DNA of 26,026 nt, from IMG/VR virus record IMGVR_UViG_3300036719_004377, positions 1 through 26,026 of that record. One strand, 5' to 3'. This DNA comes from a virus. Shown here in pieces: positions 1 through 6,839 of this stretch (position 1 is its first letter; the number at the start of each line of letters is the position of its first letter). Below the pieces are notes generated by a model, which worked only from the letters and a program-made list of their open reading frames with translations, did no database searches and was not told the origin of the DNA. The position numbers were made by a program, and so were the translations under genes.

Positions 1-317
1 TTACTGGCTTTCTGAGAATTGATGATAGAGAGCTTGAGTGAAGCCCAGGAAATAAGGAATGGTTTTTTCATAATCGCAACTTTGTATCTATTGATACTGT
101 AGCAACGTATGGTTTTTACTGTTGTTCACTGAGATACATAAAGACGACGAAAAACGAAATTTACGTTAAGTAAAAGCAGAAACTAAAGGAAAGTAATTAT
201 GTATTGTATTTTCGGCCGAGCTATCGCGTTATGTCAAATAATGTAATTGTTACAACTAAGTAACCATGATGATAAGTTTAGTGTTGTCTGATAAACTTTT
301 GACGTTGCACTTTTCCG
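1..317. promoter_or_regulatory. Leader region with two consecutive inverted repeats
   Basis: No convincing gene was seen in this AT-rich stretch. Two inverted repeats lie near its right end. ATTGTTAC and GTAACCAT (246-253 and 260-267, 6-nt spacer, 7 of 8 pairs) could be an operator or a hairpin. AAGTTTA and TAAACTT (274-280 and 292-298, perfect 7 bp, 11-nt loop) form a second. The next gene starts 20 nt after the second repeat. A 26-codon open stretch at 22-102 encoding a short hydrophobic peptide was judged too weak to call. The region probably holds the promoter for the rightward genes, but no clear -35/-10 pair could be assigned. Confidence 0.4.
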
Positions 318-497
318 ATGCACCCTTCAAAGACCAAGACTCAGCACGAATTTGACGTTTTCGTGAAAAAGCCCAAGATCGGATGGAGATTCGACAGCAG
401 GGTTCAAGCAGATTCGCTGGAAAAAGCGAAAATAAAGTTCTTAGAAGAAAATCCATACGTTCCTAATAACTATGTGACCGTCTACCCCCGACGCTAA
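318..497 (+). CDS. Small hypothetical protein, 59 aa
   Basis: An ATG-started ORF of 60 codons ending in TAA. The protein begins MHPSKTKTQHEF and ends VTVYPRR. It is basic, with a predicted beta strand (FDVFVKKP), then a helix (VQADSLEKAKIKFLEENP), then a beta-rich end. This beta-alpha-beta pattern with a 'V.A.S.E.A...F...NP' core is common in small phage proteins, but I do not recognise a named family. It is preceded by a perfect 7-bp inverted repeat (274-298). Its stop codon lies inside a CCCC/GGGG hairpin-like stretch at about 484-500. The reverse-strand reading over the same bases is less protein-like. Confidence 0.6.
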   Translation: MHPSKTKTQHEFDVFVKKPKIGWRFDSRVQADSLEKAKIKFLEENPYVPNNYVTVYPRR

Positions 498-540
498 GGG
501 GTTGACGGATGCACCCGTTTTCAGTACGATACAGACCATG

Positions 541-569
541 GGTGGCACCGACCCTTAACGGGGTGCACC
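541..569 (+). promoter_or_regulatory. Imperfect leader hairpin before the 140-aa gene
   Basis: GGTGGCACCGACCC and GGGGTGCACC can pair with small bulges around a TTAAC loop. The structure ends 23 nt before the ATG at 593. It supports 541-592 being untranslated leader rather than coding sequence. A function in translation control or RNA processing is inference. Confidence 0.4.
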
Positions 570-592
570 AACATCACATCCACTTCAAAACC

Positions 593-1015
593 ATGATCCG
601 CACAACTGACTTGGTAAGTCTCGGCGCCACGGCTGCTGAAGCTTACGATGAATGCGACACTGCTCAAACCGAACTGAACGCTTCCTTTGGCGTTACGTTC
701 GAAGCAGCTAAAGACAACCTCCTGCGTGACTTCAAACTCGCAGAGTCTGAGGGTATGGATCTGAGCTGCTTTCAGGGTTCCGACAGCCGCTTTAAGTACA
801 ACCAGTTCAATACGAACATCGTTGTTCGCGTCACCAGAATCCCCACGCCTCATTCCAAACTGGAGAAGCTTGCTGCTCGGGTTGAGAAGCTGGAAGCAGA
901 GCTGAAGATTGCAAAGATGCAGCTCAAGCACACGGCTGAACAGCTCGTGGCCAGTGGAGACTGCGACGAACTGACCGATAAGGTTTCGCTCGCCTTCACG
1001 CGACTTAAGCGTTGA
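593..1015 (+). CDS. Hypothetical protein with C-terminal coiled coil, 140 aa
   Basis: The reading frame is open from an ATG at 509, but the first 28 residues from there are His/Pro-rich and overlap an RNA hairpin. The ATG at 593 (MIRTTDLVSLG...) is therefore preferred, giving 140 aa; the longer form would be 168 aa. Residues about 1-50 look helical. The C-terminal half contains heptad-like LEKLAARVEKLEAELKIAK, a coiled coil that suggests oligomerisation. No catalytic motif or membrane segment is visible and no family was recognised. No strong Shine-Dalgarno sequence precedes 593, which is frequent in this window. Confidence 0.65.
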   Translation: MIRTTDLVSLGATAAEAYDECDTAQTELNASFGVTFEAAKDNLLRDFKLAESEGMDLSCFQGSDSRFKYNQFNTNIVVRVTRIPTPHSKLEKLAARVEKLEAELKIAKMQLKHTAEQLVASGDCDELTDKVSLAFTRLKR

Positions 1016-1057
1016 TTGTAAAGACTGTTACAGATAAGATCTTCAAAACAGTATAAA

Positions 1058-1097
1058 CCGCATAAGATTCTACAAATCGTGTAGGATCTTCATGCGG
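1058..1097 (+). promoter_or_regulatory. Long stem-loop in the leader of the MoxR-VWA cassette
   Basis: The left arm at 1058-1074 and the right arm at 1080-1097 (CCGCAT... and ...ATGCGG) pair over about 16 bp with one bulge and an approximately 5-nt loop. There is no T-tract after it, so it is not a classical terminator. It covers an in-frame ATG at 1092, which argues that the real start of the next gene is the ATG at 1137. A small outer repeat, ACTGTT/AACAGT (1024-1029 and 1047-1052), precedes it. Confidence 0.55.
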
Positions 1098-1136
1098 TCA
1101 CACACCGCTCCTGTACTTCATTTCACTTTTACTGCT

Positions 1137-2342
1137 ATGCTTTCTCACTACCTTCTTTCCTGCTCCATCTCTGCTGATGTTCGGCAGAGTGTTCAGATCA
1201 AGTTCGACGATCTGAAGCTTCCTAAAAGTGTGATCGACACTCTTGAAGAAGCAAACACTGTGAGCATTCGCCCCAACCTTTCAAATGCTCTCAAGAAAGA
1301 ACTGGATCAACTTCGCATCCGTCAGCGTGAACTTTATGACGGCTATTGCATTCATTACGGCGATTCTCATTTTGTCACTAGCAGTTATTTTTATGACGCT
1401 AACGAATTGATTAAAGAGATCCGTAAAGAAGCTGAACAAGCAAACCTCCGAATGAAGGAGGTTTGGGAAGACGAGTTCGACCGCTGGCAAAAGACAACCG
1501 AAAGCATTCTGCGTCCTCTGTTTGTGGACGATGTGGAATACAAAATGGCGTTCGAAGCATACATGAGGTTCTTTCCAACTAAGGAAGAGTACAAGAAACC
1601 AATTCGCGTAAGCGTTCTTGGTCCGCTGCCCGTAACTCTAGAGAAAGTGAGTAAGCCAATCGAAGAAGATGTGGATGCTCTAATCGCTTACGAGAACAGC
1701 GTCAACACACAACAAGTTCTTCAAGCAGCCAAACAAAACGCAGCTGATCGCGCACTTAATCTCGGCGCACAACTTCTTGATGATCTTGATGCCAGACACG
1801 TTAGCAAGATCGGTAAGCAGCAAACAGGTTCACCTAAAAAGCGTGGATCCTGGCAAATTACTGCTGAACGACTGCAACTGATCAGTAACTCTGTTCCTGG
1901 TTTTGAAGTTCTTACCCGGCTCACCGAAAATCTTTTGGACATCGGTAACAGACTACAAGCAAAGGACTTCAATGTTCGTAACGAAGCTTCGACAGATCTT
2001 GTCGCCACGCAAGATGAAATTCGTAAGGAGTTAGCAGAGATCTGCTCTTCACGCGATTCCTCACAGGGATTGGAAAAGCTCAAGCAATCACTTGCGCTTT
2101 CAACTTCGTACAAGACTTTGTGCGAAAAGATTAAATCAGCAGAAAATTCCAACGCACTGAATTTGCTTATGCGCGATGTAAACCTTGAGGTTGACATCTA
2201 TGAGCAACGTTCGAAACAACTTAAGAAACTCATTGCTCAACGTAAAGAACTTATTGAAGATGCCTCCGACAACATCGATCAACTGATCAGTGAAGTCAAA
2301 GAAACGGATGCAACAACCGACGACCTTGAAACGGATTTCTGA
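1137..2342 (+). CDS. Coiled-coil protein heading the MoxR-VWA cassette, 401 aa
   Basis: The frame is open from 1092, but that ATG lies in the arm of a stem-loop, so the ATG at 1137 is chosen. The protein is almost entirely helical and charged. It has a long helix at about residues 55-125 and further coiled-coil stretches in the last 120 residues. A central SPKKRGSWQ segment looks like a flexible basic linker. No catalytic motif was seen. Its stop codon overlaps the next ATG by 1 nt, and it leads a chain of coupled genes ending in an AAA+ ATPase and a VWA protein. That context resembles plasmid and phage loci in which a DUF3150-type helical protein precedes a CobS/MoxR-like ATPase and a VWA protein. 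The DUF3150 link is a guess from context and length. Confidence 0.7.
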   Translation: MLSHYLLSCSISADVRQSVQIKFDDLKLPKSVIDTLEEANTVSIRPNLSNALKKELDQLRIRQRELYDGYCIHYGDSHFVTSSYFYDANELIKEIRKEAEQANLRMKEVWEDEFDRWQKTTESILRPLFVDDVEYKMAFEAYMRFFPTKEEYKKPIRVSVLGPLPVTLEKVSKPIEEDVDALIAYENSVNTQQVLQAAKQNAADRALNLGAQLLDDLDARHVSKIGKQQTGSPKKRGSWQITAERLQLISNSVPGFEVLTRLTENLLDIGNRLQAKDFNVRNEASTDLVATQDEIRKELAEICSSRDSSQGLEKLKQSLALSTSYKTLCEKIKSAENSNALNLLMRDVNLEVDIYEQRSKQLKKLIAQRKELIEDASDNIDQLISEVKETDATTDDLETDF

Positions 2343-2554
2343 TGAAAAAATCAATTTATGTCATTCAATCGGACAAAGGTTTCCTTTGCGACGTTGAAAA
2401 ATACACAAACGACATTCACAAAGCTGCTGTATTTGTAGATTACGATGTAGCAGTTAAGAAGCTATGTGCAGTTAGTGGTGTACTAACTACCGAATGTACA
2501 GTAACAACCTCGGCTATCGACTTTCCGCGACTCTATCCAATTTCAAAACAATGA
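2342..2554 (+). CDS. Small hypothetical protein, 70 aa
   Basis: This ORF is joined to its neighbours on both sides. Its ATG overlaps the upstream TGA by 1 nt, and its own TGA overlaps the downstream ATG (ATGA at 2551-2554). The protein starts MKKSIYVIQSDKGFLCDVEK, with a beta-hairpin-like opening, then an alpha/beta segment (HKAAVFVDYDVAVKKL). The pattern 'YVI....GF...V.....D...A..F..Y..A..K' resembles small phage proteins of unknown function. It may be a structural adaptor, but nothing in the sequence fixes a role. The double overlap is the best evidence that it is translated. Confidence 0.75.
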   Translation: MKKSIYVIQSDKGFLCDVEKYTNDIHKAAVFVDYDVAVKKLCAVSGVLTTECTVTTSAIDFPRLYPISKQ

Positions 2555-3741
2555 ACGAAACTCTCTTTATCAAGCTGCAAAACTTCCGATCCGCTCTCAA
2601 TAACTCGGCCCTTGAACGTGAGGAAATTGTTGACGGACTTCTGGCAACTTTGCTAAGCAAACAAAACGCATTCCTTTTGGGAGAACCAGGAACAGGTAAA
2701 TCAGATCTTGTCCGAACATTGTGTTCTGGTATTGAAGGGGCTAACTACTTTGGTTATCTCCTTACTCCCACGACGGATCCATCTGAAGTGTTCGGTCCTG
2801 TAGCAGTAACCAAACTGCTGCAGGATGAATACACAAGGGATGTGGACGGTTATCTTCCTTCTGCGCACATCGCATTTTTGGATGAACTCTTCCGTGGGTC
2901 ATCAGCGATTCTGAATTCGTTGCTGACTCTGCTTAATGAGCGGACGTTTAACAACGGAAAGCAAAACATTAAAACTCCGATTCAATCGATCATTGCTGCT
3001 ACGAACACATGGGCAGATGAAGAATCTCTGCAGGCATTTGCCGACAGATTTTTGTTTCGACCGACGGTTCGCAAACTACGTAAGCCTGCTTCAAAAGCTC
3101 TGCTTGATCAGTGGGCAGCTGGCATTCAAGAAAGACCAGAGGTAGCTTGCTTCTTAAGTTTGGATGAGCTAGCCGAGCTTCAGGCAGCTGCAGCAAACAT
3201 AAATATCTCAGAAGATTTTCTTTCAAAATTCAGTAGTGTGTGGGAAATGCTCGAACAGCGAAGCATCAGCATCTCAGATCGTCGACGCGTACAAATTCTT
3301 AAGTTCCTTAAAGCTTGGGCGATTGTACAGGGCGACGATGAACTAAGCCCAGAACATATGCACAACTCAGTGATTCACATCGTGTATCAATCTGAGGAAG
3401 ACAAAGACGTTATTAAAGCAGTTCTGGAGCAGGAGATTCCCACGGCTGAGCGTGTACTGAACGATGCACGGAGAGCAGCGACAGGAATCATGGCTGAGTA
3501 CAGCGCTGTGCACGCCAGACATCAAGCCAGGGGTTTGGGCGATCTGAATGACATGGTTATCCAGCTTCGTAAGTTTCACAAAGATATGTCTACAGTTCAC
3601 GAGAAAGTGAACGAGGTTTTAGACGGAAACAAATTTAAAATGTCAGTAACCGTTCGAGCGAACGGAGTCAAACTTACACGACAACTTCAAACTCACTGCG
3701 AAACCCTGGCTAAATCAATCAACGACCTTACAACATCATGA
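2551..3741 (+). CDS. RavA/MoxR-type AAA+ ATPase, 396 aa
   Basis: Walker A is GEPGTGKS at residues 44-51, Walker B is IAFLDE at about 107-112, and sensor 1 is IIAATN at about 147-152. The stretch FRGSSAILNSLLTLLNERTF after Walker B is the hallmark of the MoxR clade, and it resembles E. coli RavA more than CobS. The C-terminal approximately 200 residues are helical lid and coiled coil. The start is the ATG at 2551 inside an ATGA overlap; an in-frame ATG at 2494 would run through the upstream gene and is rejected. MoxR ATPases typically work with a VWA protein, and one follows with a 4-nt overlap. The likely role is ATP-driven remodelling or maturation of a protein or metal-loaded client. The client is unknown. 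Confidence 0.9.
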   Translation: MNETLFIKLQNFRSALNNSALEREEIVDGLLATLLSKQNAFLLGEPGTGKSDLVRTLCSGIEGANYFGYLLTPTTDPSEVFGPVAVTKLLQDEYTRDVDGYLPSAHIAFLDELFRGSSAILNSLLTLLNERTFNNGKQNIKTPIQSIIAATNTWADEESLQAFADRFLFRPTVRKLRKPASKALLDQWAAGIQERPEVACFLSLDELAELQAAAANINISEDFLSKFSSVWEMLEQRSISISDRRRVQILKFLKAWAIVQGDDELSPEHMHNSVIHIVYQSEEDKDVIKAVLEQEIPTAERVLNDARRAATGIMAEYSAVHARHQARGLGDLNDMVIQLRKFHKDMSTVHEKVNEVLDGNKFKMSVTVRANGVKLTRQLQTHCETLAKSINDLTTS

Positions 3742-5294
3742 ACTTCTCTCTCGAAACTAAAACCGAACTGATCCACCTTGTAGACAATGCCCCTCTTACT
3801 CTGGCGTGCTCAGCTCTTGCTGATTTTCTCTGGGATGATTTTGTTCGTGAAGCTCGTCCATCAGTAAAGTATCTCATCGAGAAATACAACATTAAACAGC
3901 TTTCACGTTTCGGGAAAGAACTATTTGAGCGCTTGTATAACGCAGACAGTGTTAAATGGTTAGTATCTGAAGAAGACTACGAGAACTATTACAGGAAAGT
4001 ATGTAACGGAGAAAAAACAGATCTGCCTGAGGGATACAAACCTGAGAATGGTTTCTGGTGGGCGATTATGTCTGAGCTCAGCCAAGCTGCAGCGTGGGGA
4101 GAACTTCTTAAAAGAAGTTATGGTTCTCAATTCAACGCAGGTAACAACGCAATCAATATCCTTAACGAGCTGTCTGAATACATTGAACAGCTTATTGAAT
4201 CTCAATCAGTTGACATCGAACTGTTAACTCAAAGCGGTGAAGAACTAGAAAAACTCAGGCAAAAATTCAAAGACGCGATTAAAGCTGGAGATAAAGCCAC
4301 AGCGGCAAAAGCTAGGCAGGATGGCAAGGAGTTAAATCAAAAACTGACTGAAGAAATTCAAAAGGCTCAGCAGTTGGTACAGGCACAAGTAGATAACGTT
4401 GTTGACGGTGCAGTAAAAAGCAATGACGAGATGTCTGAGAACATGAGCAATATGTATGGAGATAACGAAGGCTCGCTTTCGGAAACAACAGATTTAAACG
4501 AGAAGAAAGCTTTAGCTAAAAAGCTGGAGCAAAGTAAGCACTTAAGGGAAATCGCTAAGAAGTTGGGTGCGTTGAAACGCGCTTGGATAATGAGGAAGCG
4601 ACAGAAAAAAATTACAGCATCATACGAATCAATTACTGGAGCTCGTTATGGAAACGATTTAACGAAAGCTTTTCCTAGCGAGATTGCACTAGCGAATACG
4701 CCAGAAGGCAAAGCTCTTTTTGCTCTTAAATACTCGCAAAAGACACTGTTTATTAAGGACTACACCGCCACGGCAAAAGATCTAGCGAAAGGACCTGTGG
4801 TTATGTATGTCGACGTGTCGGGTTCGATGCTGGGAGAATCAGAGCTCTGGAGTAAAGCCGTTATGTTTGTTGTGGCGGAGAAAGCGTTGAAGGAAAAGCG
4901 AAGTGTACACGTTTATTTGTTCGATACAGCTATTAAAAGTGAAACTGTATTGGATTCCGTTAGGAAGAACAACAGTGAACTACTTGATCTAGTGGGACGA
5001 AGAGTCTCCGGCGGAGGTACAGCATTTAATTGTGTCATTTCCCACGCGCTCAACAATGCCGAGCTGGACGATCGTGCTGACATCCTCATGATCACGGATG
5101 GGCATTCAGACGTAAACCCTAAACTACTAAAAAGGTTGGAGGAATTCAAAAACAGTACAGGTACTCAATGGTCCACCATTTGTATTGGAGACTCAATGCC
5201 TTCTGTCTGTAAATCTTTTAGCGACGAAGTGTTCACGGTTGATATCCGCAATCAGAATGAAACGGTCGATGCCCTTTTGAAATGCGTTCGATGA
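3738..5294 (+). CDS. VWA-domain protein, ViaA-like partner of the MoxR ATPase, 518 aa
   Basis: The C-terminal von Willebrand A domain has a complete metal-binding MIDAS: DVSGS with D359/S361/S363, T428 in GGGTAF, and D454 in ITDGH. The first approximately 340 residues are helical. They include a charged coiled coil around residues 155-230 and a basic segment near 275-300 (KRAWIMRKRQKK). Overall length and domain order match E. coli ViaA (about 480 aa), which pairs with RavA. The start overlaps the ATPase stop (ATGA at 3738-3741), implying coupled translation and a stoichiometric complex. No signal peptide or membrane helix is seen, so it is probably cytoplasmic. The pairing is strongly supported; the biological role in a phage is open. 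Confidence 0.88.
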   Translation: MNFSLETKTELIHLVDNAPLTLACSALADFLWDDFVREARPSVKYLIEKYNIKQLSRFGKELFERLYNADSVKWLVSEEDYENYYRKVCNGEKTDLPEGYKPENGFWWAIMSELSQAAAWGELLKRSYGSQFNAGNNAINILNELSEYIEQLIESQSVDIELLTQSGEELEKLRQKFKDAIKAGDKATAAKARQDGKELNQKLTEEIQKAQQLVQAQVDNVVDGAVKSNDEMSENMSNMYGDNEGSLSETTDLNEKKALAKKLEQSKHLREIAKKLGALKRAWIMRKRQKKITASYESITGARYGNDLTKAFPSEIALANTPEGKALFALKYSQKTLFIKDYTATAKDLAKGPVVMYVDVSGSMLGESELWSKAVMFVVAEKALKEKRSVHVYLFDTAIKSETVLDSVRKNNSELLDLVGRRVSGGGTAFNCVISHALNNAELDDRADILMITDGHSDVNPKLLKRLEEFKNSTGTQWSTICIGDSMPSVCKSFSDEVFTVDIRNQNETVDALLKCVR

Positions 5295-5536
5295 ACGACA
5301 CTAGAAAACTAGGCAACATTTTAAATGAAATTGAACAAGTAAGTAACTCCTATAAAGAAAGAGTTAACAAGGTTGCTGGGATTGCTTCGTTTGACGCGCC
5401 TTATGTAACTGAATCGAATATGCCTGAAAGCGCTCAAATAGGAGACTTTTGGTACTGTTTAAACAGACAAGAACTATTTATTTGTAATGGTGTTGTAAAC
5501 GGAACCCCAAAGTGGAGCTCCATTTATGTCGACTGA
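5291..5536 (+). CDS. Small protein with virion-type GDFWY motif, 81 aa
   Basis: The ATG at 5291 overlaps the VWA stop (ATGA); an upstream in-frame ATG at 5282 would lie inside the VWA gene and is not preferred. Residues about 1-30 form a helix. The second half reads as a compact beta unit: GDFWYCLNRQELFICNG, then PKWSSI. The pattern 'G-D-x-W-Y....L-Y/F-I-x-x-G....W' is common in phage tail and fiber proteins, where it forms small beta repeats. Its presence in an ATPase-VWA cassette is unexpected. It could be the client or a decoy for the ATPase system (inference). It overlaps the next gene by 11 nt. Confidence 0.7.
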   Translation: MNDTRKLGNILNEIEQVSNSYKERVNKVAGIASFDAPYVTESNMPESAQIGDFWYCLNRQELFICNGVVNGTPKWSSIYVD

Positions 5537-5921
5537 AATAGAGGAGTTAGTAAAAGAGTACGGTGGCTCTGTATTGGAGTTCGACAAACTTTGCCGTTGG
5601 TTACTGACTTGTCTCTTCTTTAAATCCAAAAGTCCATCAGTGTTTTATCGAAGCACTTTAATAAAATGCGACGGTACAAATAATACGTTCAACTTAATTT
5701 ATTCGAATTATGAGCACGCCCTCTGGAAGGAAAAACAGATATCGATTGTTGACTACACAAAAAACCTATACGGTATGGAATGCTTTACCGCATTGGAACA
5801 AGTTTGCATTTTAGACCTCGAAGATAAAAAATTTATAAGTTTGGAAATAGCCAGAGACATAAACAGCTGGATAGACGCCAATCATGAAGAGCTTCAAACC
5901 CTACAGGATTGTAAAACTTAA
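5526..5921 (+). CDS. Hypothetical protein closing the MoxR-VWA cassette, 131 aa
   Basis: The ORF starts inside the upstream gene (11-nt overlap) and ends in TAA before a 77-nt gap. The N-terminal 30 residues are helical (EIEELVKEYGGSVLEFDKL), followed by an aromatic-rich alpha/beta middle and a helical end (ISLEIARDINSWIDANHEEL). No catalytic motif was recognised. The fold could be a small alpha/beta adaptor. Its place as the last of six overlapping genes suggests it belongs to the same module. The approximately 77-nt gap after it holds a weak CTAACC/GGTTAG-type inverted repeat and no obvious promoter. Confidence 0.68.
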   Translation: MSTEIEELVKEYGGSVLEFDKLCRWLLTCLFFKSKSPSVFYRSTLIKCDGTNNTFNLIYSNYEHALWKEKQISIVDYTKNLYGMECFTALEQVCILDLEDKKFISLEIARDINSWIDANHEELQTLQDCKT

Positions 5922-5998
5922 ATAAAAATTAAATCCGCACTCGCCCCTAGACAACCCTTTCACAGGTTAGTATTGTTCACACGTCATCCCTTATTGAC

Positions 5999-6784
5999 AT
6001 GACTATCCAATTCCTTTTGCAAGACCTGCCTCTTGATCGCAACGAGGTTCTAGCTTTGATGGAACCTAGCCTGGGAGGTAACTCAAAGCCTATCAAAGTC
6101 GATCTCAGCGAGTTTATTGTAGGCAGCTTCACAGACAGCCAGAAGTTGTTTGAGATGGCTGTCAAAAACAACAACAAGGGTTTGGTGGACATTGCGTGGA
6201 AGATAGCGATGAACACTCGTAAAACTCCCACGGTGGCTGTAAAAACCCCTAAAAAAGTTCTCTCAAAAGTTACCAAAAACTTCGAGAAAACTAACGATTC
6301 GGTAAAGGTTGAGGACCTTATCGAGAAGTTAAATTCGCACCAATCAAATTGGGCGACAGGCGCTGCCATGTTGCTTCAGGCAACCAGCAAGGGGGAGTGG
6401 AAAACCCTTAAAGAAATCGCTTGCGATTTTGTAAACAATAACTCCTTTAACCCTTCGTCTCTGAATTACAAAGGGTTTGAGCTTAATCGATACAACGGCC
6501 TGTACGAACCGGTAGAGCTGCGACCGTCAATCGAACGCAAGCTCACGTTCCATGTTTCGCCGCTGTACATCGGTTTGCGTGAAGGTCTGATCTGGTGCCG
6601 CAAACACGGGTTGGTGCAGCAAAAGAACGGGATTTCTTACGGTTCTACTACATCAACGGGATCCAGCATCAATCAAATGCAACGTGTGTTTTATAAGGTT
6701 AAAGCTACGGAGCGAGGCGAAGAGCTTGTTAAGCTCTGGGCAGACATTAATGATTATGTCATGAACTTCTGCATGGCTCGCTGA
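5999..6784 (+). CDS. Hypothetical protein with possible C-terminal winged helix, 261 aa
   Basis: The ORF begins MTIQFLLQDLPLDRNEV and ends before a terminator at 6807-6835. The first 70 residues look helical. A Lys-rich linker follows (about residues 75-95, TPKKVLSKVTK). The C-terminal 140 residues contain an LKEIACDFVNN...SLNYKGFELNR stretch and a GLVQQKNGISYGST beta-hairpin, suggesting a winged-helix DNA-binding fold. No enzyme motif is visible. It stands alone, between the MoxR-VWA cassette and DNA polymerase, with its own terminator. A regulator or DNA-binding accessory protein is a reasonable but weak guess. Confidence 0.65.
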   Translation: MTIQFLLQDLPLDRNEVLALMEPSLGGNSKPIKVDLSEFIVGSFTDSQKLFEMAVKNNNKGLVDIAWKIAMNTRKTPTVAVKTPKKVLSKVTKNFEKTNDSVKVEDLIEKLNSHQSNWATGAAMLLQATSKGEWKTLKEIACDFVNNNSFNPSSLNYKGFELNRYNGLYEPVELRPSIERKLTFHVSPLYIGLREGLIWCRKHGLVQQKNGISYGSTTSTGSSINQMQRVFYKVKATERGEELVKLWADINDYVMNFCMAR

Positions 6785-6806
6785 ACAGTCCTAAACCACT
6801 ATCATC

Positions 6807-6835
6807 AGCTCCTCGCCTGTCGGGGAGCTTTTTTT
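6807..6835 (+). terminator. Rho-independent terminator
   Basis: AGCTCCTCG and CGGGGAGCT pair (one T-G wobble) around a short CCTGT loop, followed directly by seven T. It ends the 261-aa gene. The ATG of DNA polymerase lies only 4 nt after the T-tract. The polymerase must therefore be expressed by readthrough or from a promoter that overlaps this element. Confidence 0.85.
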
Positions 6836-6839
6836 CTCC

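Noticed and set aside
1-84. Minus-strand open frame ending in TAA at 3..1 with protein-like end
   Set aside because: No usable start codon between it and the stop 28 codons upstream, and it runs only to the window edge.
22-102. A 26-codon ORF encoding a short hydrophobic peptide
   Set aside because: No overlap or spacing support and too short to judge; possible chance.
256-456. Minus-strand 66-aa ORF
   Set aside because: Overlaps the better-looking 59-aa plus-strand gene in full and has shadow-like composition.
509-592. Longer N-terminus for the 140-aa protein from the ATG at 509
   Set aside because: The added residues are His/Pro-rich and lie over a leader hairpin; the ATG at 593 fits better. 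Left as an alternative.
521-931. Minus-strand ORF of 136 aa
   Set aside because: Antisense shadow of the 140-aa gene.
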